DNA from: Ustulina deusta
Lineage: Eukaryota > Ascomycota > Sordariomycetes > Xylariales > Xylariaceae
Assembly: GCA_023159155.1 (NCBI GenBank)
Contig: JAJNNX010000004.1
Coordinates: 372,001 to 436,000 of the forward strand
Reading direction: 5' to 3'
Length of the DNA stretch: 64,000 bases
In this document: positions 11,268 through 23,282 of the stretch, piece by piece
How positions within the stretch are numbered: the first letter of the stretch is position 1
Layout of the letters: every line of letters begins with the position of its first letter
Notes under the pieces: generated by a model
The model's database searches: none
What the model saw: only the letters and a program-made list of their open reading frames with translations
What the model was told of the DNA's origin: nothing
Position numbers and translations under genes: made by a program

Positions 11268-12557
11268 CTACAACAATGTTCGAATAGCATCCGTATACTG
11301 TGTCATATACATTGGAGCTGAGGGATTTTTCCTAAAACGAGACATGTGTGAATCAAGGGCGGAGAGGATGCCGTCTTCGCTTGGTGCGTAATGCCGGATT
11401 GGTAAGTAAACTTTGATATGGGGCTGTTTTCTCCCATACCTGAATTCCACATTGTATAGAATACCAGCTGTTGGATGATCTACATCAGGGAGCTGGTCGT
11501 CATCTGAAATTCCCTCTCCTATGCCTAACAATGAACGGTAGAAAAGTCTAAGACGTTTTATGCCGTGCTCAATGTTTGGGTCACAAATGCGATGCCCAAG
11601 ACAAATGGTATCCTTGATAGATTGGAAACTGGTGCTACGGCTCCGAAAATAGATCTTGAAGCGCGGGTCTGTCGATTGAACCAAGTCGATGGCGAACATG
11701 TTGATATCTAGTGATGGGGTTGAAGGATCTTGGACCCACTCTTGAAAGATTTCAAGACCTTGAATTTTGTCCGAGGTGCTGCCTGGTGCTGTTTCAATAG
11801 CACCCGAGATGATTTCGAAACTGCTGCATCCCTCTGCCCTAGCCTTGATTCCAGGGAAAAAATAAGCCTTGCTTACAATGCCGGATTCGTTCAGGTCGAA
11901 TGCGTAGAATTCCTTCGATGGGTGATTCTCGTATAAGCCAGCCAGGTCGTCACCGTTCAATTTCCGCTGGAAGTGTTCTAGCCACGCTATGTCTGTTTGG
12001 GGTAACAACTGCATCATTAATCCCTTCAGCATCACACCGGCGATTATGTTTTCAGGGTCAAGGTGTGTCCCCGCGTTAACACCGACAGGCTCTAACGAAA
12101 AGCGTATCTTGGGTGATTGGTCGCCAACTCGCCAGTCCCAGCTCAGCTCGATGGGGTTGTGATTGTCTGTCATGAAGCTTTTCCATTGCTGTCTTCCAGG
12201 TACATAGGCCGGGCCTAGAACTGGGGTAATAGCTCGAAAGAACTTCAAGATATTTTCTTGCCCATGTTCAGAGTAGCCTGCTCTACTGAGCAATACCGCC
12301 AGCGCGAAGCCAGAGGCTTCCCACCAGTATCGTGTGTGATGATCTAATCCGAAAGTGCATTCTGATTCTACCCGGGTGAACGCCGTCGTCTTGTGCTGTA
12401 GGCGGGTTTTAGTAGAAGGTAGACAGTTCTGTTGGCAAGAAAGAATCAGCTGATCCGTAATTCTCAAGTCCCTGTCAGCCATTATTGCTGTCATTTTGAG
12501 GTTCAAGTCTGAACGTGGTAAAAGATCGGTAGCTGCTACATACATGATTTGAAGCAT
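11268..12557 (-). CDS. DMATS-type aromatic prenyltransferase (ABBA fold)
   Basis: Intronless, 429 residues, the usual length for the family. Recognisable elements: RYWWEASGFALAVLL (76-90) with ITPVLGP (110-116); IELSWDW (136-142), whose Glu137 aligns with the Glu that hydrogen-bonds the aromatic substrate in DMATS enzymes; KIRFSLEP (150-157); SKAYFFPGIKAR (229-240); RFKIYFRSRSTSF (299-311); and YNVEFRYG....HIKVYLPIRHY (368-390). The Lys/Arg and Tyr residues at alternating positions are those that bind diphosphate and shield the allyl cation. It would transfer a dimethylallyl or longer prenyl group to an indole, xanthone or similar aromatic ring; the acceptor cannot be read from sequence. A TATAAA at 12582-12587 on this strand lies about 25 bp before the first ATG, which argues that Met22 (12494) or Met26 (12482) is the real start. 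Divergent from the P450. Confidence 0.9.
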   Translation of the reverse strand: MLQIMYVAATDLLPRSDLNLKMTAIMADRDLRITDQLILSCQQNCLPSTKTRLQHKTTAFTRVESECTFGLDHHTRYWWEASGFALAVLLSRAGYSEHGQENILKFFRAITPVLGPAYVPGRQQWKSFMTDNHNPIELSWDWRVGDQSPKIRFSLEPVGVNAGTHLDPENIIAGVMLKGLMMQLLPQTDIAWLEHFQRKLNGDDLAGLYENHPSKEFYAFDLNESGIVSKAYFFPGIKARAEGCSSFEIISGAIETAPGSTSDKIQGLEIFQEWVQDPSTPSLDINMFAIDLVQSTDPRFKIYFRSRSTSFQSIKDTICLGHRICDPNIEHGIKRLRLFYRSLLGIGEGISDDDQLPDVDHPTAGILYNVEFRYGRKQPHIKVYLPIRHYAPSEDGILSALDSHMSRFRKNPSAPMYMTQYTDAIRTLL

Positions 12558-13043
12558 ATGTGAATCGATGACAGCTACCCCTTTATACTTTGGTCTGTCT
12601 TAAGCTCAGATATCCGATCATTGAACCATCTGATGGGAATCCTTCTTGCATCCGCAATACCTAATACTGTACAACAGCATCTGCCTAGTGGAGGATTATA
12701 CAATGTAGCAATTGAGTCAGATCTAGAAACCTGCGCCGCATCCCATCGTTGGAAACCCACGCCTGTCACTCACACTGGCTAGATTACTACGTGTGATTCG
12801 CCAAGACCATTCTCCGATCCAGGGGAAGTTTTATCGGTTGGGCTCACTCACCGAAGGAGGGGTAAGTAGGCTCAGCCAATTGCAACGGCACTTTGATGCT
12901 GTTCCTAATACTTCCAAAAAGAAATTGCTGATTCTATATATATCTGGAATCGTGGCAAGGCCAAGTATTAGTTTTTTCCCCAAATCTAACCTGTGCTCAT
13001 CCGTGCCCACTATTTTCAAGCTTCATATGATCTCACCATTACA
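12558..13043. promoter_or_regulatory. Shared bidirectional promoter, prenyltransferase / P450
   Basis: 486 bp between two divergent starts. On the minus side there is TATAAA at 12582-12587; on the plus side TATATATAT at 12935-12943, about 100 bp before the P450 ATG. Between them, TCGGT at 12834-12838 and ACCGA at 12850-12854 form a perfect inverted repeat with an 11-bp spacer, the CGG/CCG dyad layout bound by Zn2Cys6 regulators. The layout suggests co-regulation of the two enzymes; the operator role is inference. Confidence 0.55.
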
Positions 13044-14948
13044 ATGTCCTATCTTCTGCTTTGTGTGTGCATGATTGCATTGGTATGCTGCATCCAGCTC
13101 CTACGCACTCGCCAGAAAAGACACTTGGCTGTCATTCCTGGCCCAATCATAGCAAGCTTTAGTAATCTCTGGAAAATTGCGGCGATTTATTACGAAGACA
13201 TGCCCGGTTGGAATATAACGGCTCATAAGAAATATGGCCCAGTCGTTAGGATAGGCCTAAATCACATTTCATTTGCCAGCCCAGAAGCTTTCCAAGCTAT
13301 CTACAATTCAAGAGACTTATTCTCCAAGGTATGATCCGTTTTCCCCCTAGATCTCGAGTTATCTAGTAATTCTAACGGAGCGACGGTATGCTTAGTCCGA
13401 CTTCTACGAAGTTGGGGCACCTATCTACCGTGATGAGCCCTTGGAGAATCTGTTCTCACTAAGGGACGTTTCCCGTCATGCGATGTTGAGGCGCAACATT
13501 GGCGGGCTTTACACCAAAGCTTCTGTTGCCGGGTTTGAGACCAAAATCAACGATTGTGTCACTCTATTCATGACGCAGCTTGCGGATAGGACCAAAGCCG
13601 GATCAACAAAGATGGACATGTCACTGTGGCTGCATCTGCTTGCGTTCGATTGTCTTGGAGAAATAAATGTTTCAAAAAATCTGGGGTTGCTTGAAAGTGG
13701 ACAAGATGTGAATGGTTTTATCGAAGCGTCAGATAAGATCTTTTACATAGTTGGCTTGGTTTGTCTTATTTGGGATTTCCAAGGTGGTTACACTGGCTAA
13801 CTAAGGCACAGTTCACACAAGCACCTGTTCTTCAACGCCTCTTAAGCTATTTAAGATCACGCGTTCAAGCGGAAGAGTCGGAGCCAATTCTAAAAGTAAG
13901 TTAATGCTGCTGCGTTCTTCATGCAAGAGACTAATTGACTATTCCCTCATGGTAGTATACTCTTAGCGAAGTTAGGTCTAGAACTGAACTCTTGCCTCCT
14001 CAAACAGACATGCTAGGTAAACTCCTGGATGTTCACTACAAGCATCCCGATAAGGTCTCAATCAGAGACGTTACAGCCGCCATCTTCATCAATCTGTATG
14101 TCTACTATTTAGCCACAAATATTAACGAATGACTGATCTTGGCACTAGCACAGCAGGGCATGATGTGCTAGCTATCACTCTCCGTGCGATTTGGTATTAT
14201 CTTTGTTGCAACAAGCGCGTTTTGGGCAAGCTCCGTGATGAAATACAACTTGTCAGCGACAACTTCCCCCCCTCTAGCGTAGCATCATTTTCGGAAATTT
14301 CGAAACTTCCCTACCTGTAAGCTTTAACGTCTGTTTATAGGCCATGCCGCCATACCATGGTGTTTGTTGAAAATCGGACGGTGACATTAAAAACTGACAA
14401 TGAATCGTGTAGCAATGCTGTGATTCAAGAGACACTCCGAATACACCCAAACACGGGTACAGTCCTTGAACGCAAAGCACCACCTGGAGGTGTCACGATT
14501 GATGGCTACTATATTCCCGGTGGTGTTATCGTGGGTGTTAATGCTTGGGTTTTGCATCGTGACGGAATTTTTGGGCAAGATCCTGACAAATTTCGGCCCG
14601 AAAGATGGCTCGAAGCGAGTAAGGCGGAAAGGGCGCGGATGAACCAATGTCTATTTTCAGTAAGTGCTCCCATCTCCCCAATCTCTCATACCCTCTATCT
14701 TATCCTATATTTATCCTATTTTATGAGTGGCGATGACGAATTTAACTTTTCATCATTAGTTCGGCGCTGGCACTCATACTTGCATCGGTAAAAATATCGC
14801 AATGATGATCATAAGTAAGGTAGTCGTTGAGTTCTGCAGGCATTTTGATGCAACATTAGCATCGCCGCCGCCTAAGCACAAATGGAAGATTCATGGCAGC
14901 TGGGTGACAAAGCAAACCGACATGGATATGATCATTACCAAGCTGTAA
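13044..14948 (+). CDS. Cytochrome P450 monooxygenase (pisatin-demethylase-like), apparent frameshift
   Basis: Exons 13044..13328, 13396..13895, 13956..14095, 14149..14316, 14413..14659, 14760..14948, five GT-AG introns. An N-terminal hydrophobic anchor (about residues 1-20) and PGP hinge imply an ER-bound enzyme. Conserved P450 elements are present: I-helix AGHDVLAIT, ExxR as ETLR, FRPERW, and the haem loop FGAGTHTCIG with its Cys ligand. Exon 2 is 500 nt although both flanking junctions are phase 0, so it is out of frame by one missing or two extra bases. The shift lies between about 13756 and 13772: one frame reads well to DKIFYIVGL and another resumes at YLGFPRWLHWLTK. Either this copy is a recent pseudogene or the base call is wrong. 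No intron rescues it. The other exons look intact and constrained. It would oxidise the cluster product or an intermediate if functional. Confidence 0.8.
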
Positions 14949-15603
14949 TTATCATCATCTATTGACTATTGCGCTCCATTAAAAGTAGTTACGCCTGGCA
15001 TATCGGCTAGCTTTTGAAGATTAATATCCCAGTGTTGCATTTACGGTAGAGTGACTGTGGCGTGAATCATACCTTAGCTGAAGAAGGGTTCTTTTCGTCG
15101 TAAAGTCGTCGAATACGACCTCCACGTCATTCTGGTCACTGTTGTATAATATCATCAATATTGTCTGAAATTAGAGCTAAGAAGCATAGCAAGATCTAGA
15201 TGGGATAAATTCCTTCTACATACTAGGTACTCAGAGGTTGCTACGGTCACAATCAAGAGGCAAATTGAACATAGTAATATCACACAAGAAGAATATCAAA
15301 GAGACGCTAAGAAATGTACCTAGATTAGTAACACCTGATAGAACTGATCGATTTGTTCATCGATTGAGTTCGAAAATACGGTACTATCCCTTTGTCCGAG
15401 GTAGAACCATCCGATCAAAGCGGAGAAAAGCAGACGTCAAACGCAACGGCCATTGTGAATGATGAATTGACGCTGCCCGAAATGATTTATCACACGCACC
15501 TTGGAGAGTTAGCACCTGAGACTCCTAAACAAAGTCTGGGAAACAAGATTGGAGTGCAATGTTAGTTGCGACCCCGGAGGATTTAAGGGAGAGCAATAGG
15601 TGA
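14949..15603. other. Intergenic, nothing recognised
   Basis: About 650 bp downstream of the P450. One 74-codon open frame (15238-15462, +) has no motif and atypical composition; I do not call it a gene. Confidence 0.45.
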
Positions 15604-16032
15604 CTATTCTGCCACAGGCACCAACGATTCGGTCACTCTTATTATCACACCAGGACTCTCGAGCCGCGGATATATGGATTTACCGTCCTCGGGACCGAAA
15701 TCAGCGCGTGTTCCCGTACTTAAGGATACTGTGTACATGAAACCGTTGTATTTGCATGGCTGATCATCCCTCTCAGCTGCAACACACCCAAATCCAGGGG
15801 GTTGCAGTGTGGACTGTGTAGTCAGCCACCGAAAGCCAGGATTTGACGTATGATTGGTTTCAGTCGAGAATGTAGGCCATATGCGTCGGCCGTCGATCTT
15901 AACAGTGCTCTACAATGACCGCTCCCCCCCACCTACGGTAGCTTTTGATAGAGATTTCGCATATACATATACCGCGCGTATAAGCATTCCTACCCCGCTA
16001 ACAACACATTGGCTTGAGAATTCTATTAAAGG
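15604..16032 (-). pseudogene. Unidentified coding-like remnant at the edge of the AT-rich island
   Basis: On the minus strand one frame is open for 101 codons from 15909 down to a TAG at 15604-15606, and the same frame is open for a further 40 codons upstream (15913-16032), broken by a single TAG at 15910-15912. The translation has protein-like composition (segments such as RRIWPTFSTETNHTSNPGF, GFGCVAAERDDQPCKYNGF and GPEDGKSIYPRLESPGV) rather than the low-complexity output of non-coding frames nearby. A GTAGG...TTGTAG stretch over the internal stop could be a very short intron, but 27 nt is below normal fungal size. I do not recognise the family. It may be the 3' end of a gene whose 5' part was lost to the transposon block. 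Confidence 0.4.
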
Positions 16033-16035
16033 TTA

Positions 16036-16487
16036 TGTTCGAGAAAGAGGTATCTAGACATCTAGTCTGAAACCGCGGGGGAGGGGGAGACACGTACCCA
16101 GGCACAGGTGCGAAGTTTTCAATAGCAAGGGTTAAATCTTACTAGGGGCCTGAAAGTTAAGGCCTGCAATTGACTCTATTCAGAAGATAATAATCTCCTT
16201 TAATTAATTAGCAAGTTCTATATAGTTCCTTTAGATCTTTTGCCTAACAGTCTATTACGTCATACGACTAGGTCCTTGTCACATGACTTAGCCCCACTTA
16301 TTCTATATTATAGCTTAACTTTTGCTTATAAAAGTTATAATAAAGATCTTTTTTTTAGCAAGTTATATTTAAGTTTTATTTAGATAATTTTTTTTTATAT
16401 AATATATTAATTATAACTTATTATATAATAACTAATAATTATTTTAATATTTTTATTTATTAAAATAATTAAAAAATAATTTATTTA
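16036..16487. other. Compositional boundary, start of the AT-rich island
   Basis: Sequence changes from ordinary composition (about 16,150 and left) to almost pure A/T within about 200 bp, before the first definable transposon begins at 16493. The 16,300-16,487 stretch is TA-rich and probably RIP-mutated repeat, but I could not assign it to one of the families in this window. Confidence 0.55.
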
Positions 16488-16492
16488 GTTTA

Positions 16493-16793
16493 TATTGGAA
16501 TAACTGGCATTGGTTACAACCTTATCGTGCAACTCGCACGGAGTGCAAGTTCACGCTCGGCTGTCGTACGGATATTAGCCAGACCTCGGCCGGACAAAAG
16601 GGACCTTATTTCCCCTTTGTTATATTAGCTCGTACAATAGCGTAAGCTCTGACATAAATATAAAAAACTCATGCTTTATATAAACATTTTTTTTTTCTTT
16701 TTTTTTTATAAATAATATAATATAATATATTATATTTTATTTATACATATTATTTGTTTTATATATAATATATTATATATAGCCCATTTAATA
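16493..16793 (+). repeat. Copia-A 5' LTR
   Basis: 301 bp; pairs with 23283..23583. A relatively GC-rich block at about 16500-16650 keeps GGCCGGACAAAAGGGACC, which is also legible in the 3' copy. It is followed by CTAATTAGT, the presumed primer-binding region, similar to CTAATCAGT after the Copia-B LTR. Confidence 0.9.
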
Positions 16794-19299
16794 CTAATTA
16801 GTAGTTATAAAAATATTTTAAAAAAAATTACAAAAATATACTATAAATTAGCAAAAATAAAAACAAAATTAAACTTATTTAAATAAATCTTTATATTATA
16901 TTTTAAAATTTTTATTATATAACTATTATTTTTTTACAAAATAGCAATAGTAATACTATATAAAATAAAATAAATAATTTATATTATAAATTATTAAATA
17001 TATTTATTTGTTATAAAAAAAATAAAAAAGATCTAATTTTTAATATATAAATATTAACTTTTTATAAAAAATATTAAAAGTACTATATAAAAAAAACAAA
17101 AATAATATATAATTATATTATTTTTAACTATACTACTATATAATAACTAAATAATATTTTTTTTTTAATTTTTTACTATAACATTACATTTATTACACAA
17201 AACTATAAAAGTTACTAAAGCATATTTCTAATTTATGTATAATAAGCTCGCTTTAAAACTTAATATTAATTTTAAAACTATAAAAAATATATTTAACTTT
17301 TAATATTAAAGCTAACTAATCGATCTAAATATAATATTAAAAATAATTTTTAATATATATATAACTTTTTAAATTAAAAAATATAACCATATAATTAATA
17401 ACAAACAAATATTTTAAAAAACATATAAAAAAAATTTTATAAAATAAAAACCTAAATATTTCGCAAAACTTTATATAAATATTTATATAAAACTTTCTAA
17501 AACTATTATATACAAAAAAATATAGCCACAAAACAACCTAAATATATATATAAAAAACCTTGCTTAAATCGCACAAAAAGAATTCAAACTTATTAAAAAC
17601 TCTCCAAAGCTATCAGTTGTTCAACCTACCCCTACTCCTATTATATAACAACCCTCAGTCTCCCCTACACCAAGTCAACAACTTTGGCCTACCCCTCAGC
17701 CTACCCCTACACCTATCGTACGAACAAAGGCAGAACCAGAGATCAGACAACCAGAACCTACATAGCCTAAACCTCTAAAGAACATATAATTCCAAACCCC
17801 TAAGGATCAGACCCCCTATCCACCCATACGATCCACTATCAAGTTTTAAAATACTCCTAAACACACATATAGACATACAACAAAAGCAGGTCATAAACCA
17901 AACTTCCAACCTATATATAAATACCCTATTATTCATAACTTTCCTTAGACCCTATTACAACAAGTATACCTTTATACAACACCAGACCTTATAGCAAGCA
18001 ACCTATTTTTAGACCTACCCTTTATAAAGATTGTATAAAACAGAATAATCCCTTTTAAAAAATATGCAATCTTTTAAAAAATATAAAAAAAAAAAAAAAA
18101 CTATATAAGCAAGCTATATAACCTTTTATATAATAAAGCACGCCTATTTATAAATATATACTAATAACTTGGAATTATAAAGAACTAATACTATATAATA
18201 TTTTTAATAATTTTTGAAAGGTATACAAAAAACTATTTTATATACTAAATTAGACCTAAAAAAACCTAATATAAAATCTATTATATAATAAATATTTATT
18301 TTAATACTAATATAAACTATAATTAGTACTAAGCTAACTAGACTATAATTATATTTATATAAATAAAAAAAAAATACCTAGATTTAGTATTATATAAAAT
18401 ATTAAATCTTATAATTAATAAGCTTGCGAAAATATAACAAATATTTAATATAAGTTATTAAGAAAAAATCTAGCTAAATATAACAATTATATAAGTATAC
18501 TAAAAGGTTCTAGAATTAGCTATAGCTTTTATATTCTAAAAGCTAACAAATAAAGGTTTTTTTTTAGACTTTTAAACATATATTTAAATAATATTAGATA
18601 ATATATTAAAAAGCTTTATATAAGAAAATAATAATATTTATTTTATTAATAAAAGGTATAATTAAAGCTATTATATAAAAGGCTAATAATATAGATTTTT
18701 TAGATTATTAAGCAGGCCAGGCATACAATAGGACTACTAAAAAGACTAGAAAAACTAGAACTATTATATAAACAAAAAATGCTTTGTATGCTATAAAGAA
18801 AGTTGTTAATTAACTAAACATACCCCCTAAGAACAAGCTTATATAAAAAATTAATATTTTAATTTATATAAAATAATTAATAAGGCAGAACTTATACCTA
18901 AAAAGTTCTTAGTATATCTTACAAAATATAAAAAATATCTAAAATTGGACAAAAGCAATAAAAAACTTAATAAAAAATTTAGTAGCTAATTTATTTAATT
19001 TTTAATAAATAATATTTTTATTTACTATATAACTAAAAAAAATATTTAGAATTGTAAAATAGATATACTGTCTAACTAGTTTACCCTTAATAACTAGTAT
19101 TATATAAAGTACTAAAGCAAACTTTAGAATATAAGCGCTTCGAACTATTTAATAGTAAGAAAAACACAATTAAAAGCCTATCTCAAACTTTACCTTTATA
19201 TAAAAATAGACTGGACCCTAGGCAGTACAAATATTAGGTTTAGCAGCAGTAATATAATTACTGCCATAAGTACCATACAAATGGATAATTCCTTTAGTA

Positions 19300-22260
19300 T
19301 AACAACGTACTACATCCTGGATAGCCCAACACTATTCTTATTCTTGCTAAAAAATACTAACCACTTGCAGGCTTACTTTAATAATATAAAGAATATTATT
19401 ATATAAAAAAACAAAAAGACTATTCCTATCGTACATAAATAAAAATACTTATTCTTTAATATAAGCTCTTACAAAGCTGGACTATACTTTACTAAAATAG
19501 AGTTATAACAACTATACTATTAATTCGAACATTCTTATATAAAAAGACTACATATAATGCTTAGTTATATAGGATATAATATTAACTATTTAATTTTAGA
19601 AAAAATCTAAAAATTCTATTACTACTATTAATTATATAACCTAGCACTTCAATAATTCAAGTTTTTAATCAAAAATAATTATAATTTTAATTATAAAGTT
19701 ATAATTAATACTATACAAATAGACAACAAACAAATCTTTTATATTATTAATACTACTATATCTTTTTAAGCAATAATCTTTTTTAAATTAATATTTATAT
19801 AAAATATTTAAAAAATACTATATAAGTACTAAATTAATATATATTAAAAACCTTTTAACTATATTATATATAACTTAAATATAAACTTTTTATCCGAAAA
19901 ATTTTGGAACTAAGCAAAAATTATAAGCACCTAGTGCTATATAATGCCTATTAAGGCATACTAGGCAATTAGCAAAATCAAAAAGGCATATAGCCCTTTC
20001 TACTATATATATAACATACTAAAAGCCAAAATTAATAATTATATAAAAAACAAATTAATTTTTTAAATAGTAGTTAAAGCCCTAAACAATACTACTAGAC
20101 CAAACAGCCTTATATTAACCCTCTTTGTCTTTAAAGCTTACCCTAGAATTAATCAGAACTCACCCCTTTTACCTAATATTATACAAAAAGCCGAAACAAT
20201 CAAAAAAGCTATAAAAATATTACGCAACAAAAAAACAAAGGTTAAAATCAACCGTACAATCAACCAGTACAACAAGCCAGCCTTATACAATATACTTTTA
20301 TTACTCCTACGCAACAAAATAATAGTATAGTAGAAGAAAAAAAGCTAAAATAAACCATATAAAATCAAATTAATTAAAAGATCTAATATAATTATTAATT
20401 TAATAAACAGCCCAATCAAATTTAAATAGATATAAATTAAGCCTTATTACTATACAACTAAAAAAAATATTTTAGACAAATATACCAAAAAAAAAAACAA
20501 AATATAACCCTTTTAAGCCTTTGTTATATAAAAAAAACGCGGACAACCCCCAAAAGCTATAATATTTTATATAGCTTTTATATAACAGATTAGTTAACTA
20601 TTCCTAACCTTTAAAAAAGAACAAAACTATACCCTAGCTATTAAGCTATACAAAAATAGTATTATTAATATACCTAAAGCTTTATTTAAAAAATCTAACA
20701 CTACTAAAATTAATAATCTTGTTATATAAAGCATATTCTAATTTATAAAATATAATCTAACAAAATATAGCAATATTTGTATTTTTAAGTCCTAGCTTGT
20801 ATAAAAAATAAAAAATAAAATAACTAAACTATACAAAAAGTTCTAACTTATTATATAAAGCTATAATAATATTAAAAAAAAATAATGCTTACTTAATTAC
20901 TAATAATATAGCAAATAAGCCAAAAATTACTATTTATACTAGGACTTTTTCTAATTTATAACTTTAATATTTTAAATAAACTTTAAAATATTATATAAGC
21001 ATATATATAATCAAAAAACAAATTAGCCAAAAAAATCTTTATATAACTACTATTTAAACTAAAATTAAAATATTTTAATAAAATAATTCTATAAATTATA
21101 TAACTATTATATAAATTTACTAAATCAGGTCTATACTAGTTTAAAATATATTACTAGCACTACTATAAAAAGCTTAATATAACTATTTTTATATATAACC
21201 TATACTTATTTTTTACTAAAGGACCTCTAGACAACTTTAATATTACTAGATTGCAAATAGATAATATATTTAGCTTTGTATTGCTAGGCTTTTAAAAAAA
21301 AAAAATACAAATTATAGCAAGCCAAGTTTTATATAAAGCTAAAAAAAATATTTTAACTAGGTTATTTTATAAAGTTTAATAATAAACAAATTATATTTTT
21401 ATTTAAAAAGAATATTATTTTAACCCAAAAAAGCCAAACAAACTAACTAGACTAGATTAACTTTTATATAACTGATTTTGTATAGTAATACGTTTTATAA
21501 CAAGCAAAAAATATATATATTAGTAATATTTGCCAGCCTAAAGCAGCGTACAACCTATGCATAGCTGCCCAAGTTATATATCCTAAGCTATACAATATTA
21601 AAAATTTAAACTAAAAAATCTAGTAGCAAATAGATAATAAAAATTGCGGCCTAACTTTTATATTAATAAACCTATGTTATATAAAACTATTTATTTTTAT
21701 AAACAGGTTATTTATAAATAATATAAATATAACCTTTTAATTTAGATTTATAATTATACTAAGGATTAAACGTTATATAAAAAAAAATTTAAGCTTTAAA
21801 ATTAAAAAAAATATTATATATTAGAATTTAAACAAATATAAAAAAATAATAAAAAGCATATTTACAAATAAATTATATAGCATAATTAATAGCTTTAATA
21901 GTATTATTGCTTTTTATACAATATTTTTAAAAATTATAACTATACTACAACTACTTCTAATTCTAGCTATTCTATATTTTAATTTAAAATTATTATATAA
22001 TTGTTTTGTTAAACTTGGTACTACGTAAAAAAAACACCTAATAATTAATATTATATTATTAAAAAAATTGTATAAAAAATAAAAAATTTCCAAAGTATAA
22101 TAGATTAATAATAAAAATAATCTAGCTAATATATTTATAAAAAAAATACTAAACCAAGCTTTAGAAACCTTTGTATTAATAAACAAGTTAATTATATAAA
22201 TAGAAATATTTATTAATAAAATATAAAAAATTATATATAACTATAGCATTTATAAAAAAA
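19300..22260 (+). pseudogene. Copia-A pol relic (protease, integrase, RT, RNase H)
   Basis: Degenerate reading, stops ignored: protease YILDS near 19310; integrase finger near 19.52-19.65 kb; integrase core with a TRPNSLILTLFVF.AYPRI block near 20.1 kb; RT block NKLAKKS and LLN.VYTSLKY near 21.0-21.2 kb; a TKGPLDNF.ITRLQIDN block near 21.22-21.27 kb; RNase H-side TFILINL near 21.65 kb; and a C-terminal LNQALETFV-like block near 22.15 kb. These match the order and spacing of Ty1/copia polyproteins. Most changes are G-to-A or C-to-T. Confidence 0.75.
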
Positions 22261-23282
22261 AAAAAGTCAGAAGTATAAAAGTAATATATAATAAATTAAC
22301 TCCAAAAAAAAAAACAAATATAAATGTCACTCCTTTCTATTTTTCTTTTCCCTATTTTTCTTTATTATATAACTAATTTACCCCTTTCCTTTCAAACATA
22401 ATAATTATACTAAGCGCCGTACGAACACTAAACATATATTACATAAGTATTACCTTAGAACCTAATAATTTAGCAATAGCTACAAAACAAATAACCACTG
22501 CATACTATACAAACATTCTTTATACATATAGTAACAGTAGTACTATATAACTAAATAAAAACTACATAAAAGTAACCCTCCTAGCAGAAAATAAGCATAA
22601 TCAAATATATAAAAAATATATTAGCAAATATTTAGATTTATATATTAACTAATAGTATAGCAGCAACCTAAGCTTTATTAATTTACGTACAAAAAGCAAA
22701 AATGTTAGTAATATACTAAAACAAACATATATATAACAAAAAAACAAACATATATATTAATACATAGCGCCATAATAAGCTAACAATTATTAGAATTGTT
22801 TATTAGTAGTAATACTATATAATAATTGCTATTCTGGCTAATAATTTTTGGCATACAACTACTATTGCTAAAAAGGTAGATAGTATTTATTGTACAAATA
22901 TATATATTAACCTTAAGGGCTTTTAACTGGCAACTGCCTGTACAAGGCCTACCGACCGGACAAGCCAACTAATTACAAACTTTGCTATTGCATAAAGCAG
23001 GAGCAAATACTTAGCTTTAACTTAAATAGTTATTAAATAACGTTCGGCCTATAGTTTTTAACCAACTGTACAGCTAAAATAGTAGTTTTATAATATTATT
23101 ATATAACTTTATTAGAAGAAAATAATTTATTAATCTAGCAGCTATACGTATAGACTAGATTACTAACTTAGTTGTTTCTCTAGTAATTAAACTTTTATAT
23201 ATATATTTAAGCAGTTATATAGTTGCTTTTTTTTGTTTTTTTTATATAATAGGCGGTTATAACTAAAAAAAAAAATAGCTAG

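Noticed and set aside
13751..13785. Micro-intron to explain the P450 frame change
   Set aside because: Candidate GT...AG segments are 25-34 nt and one creates an immediate stop; too short for fungal splicing.
17560..17778. 72-codon frame with Leu/Gln/Pro-rich product
   Set aside because: Lies in the gag-side region of Copia-A without recognisable gag motifs; a RIP relic, not a gene.
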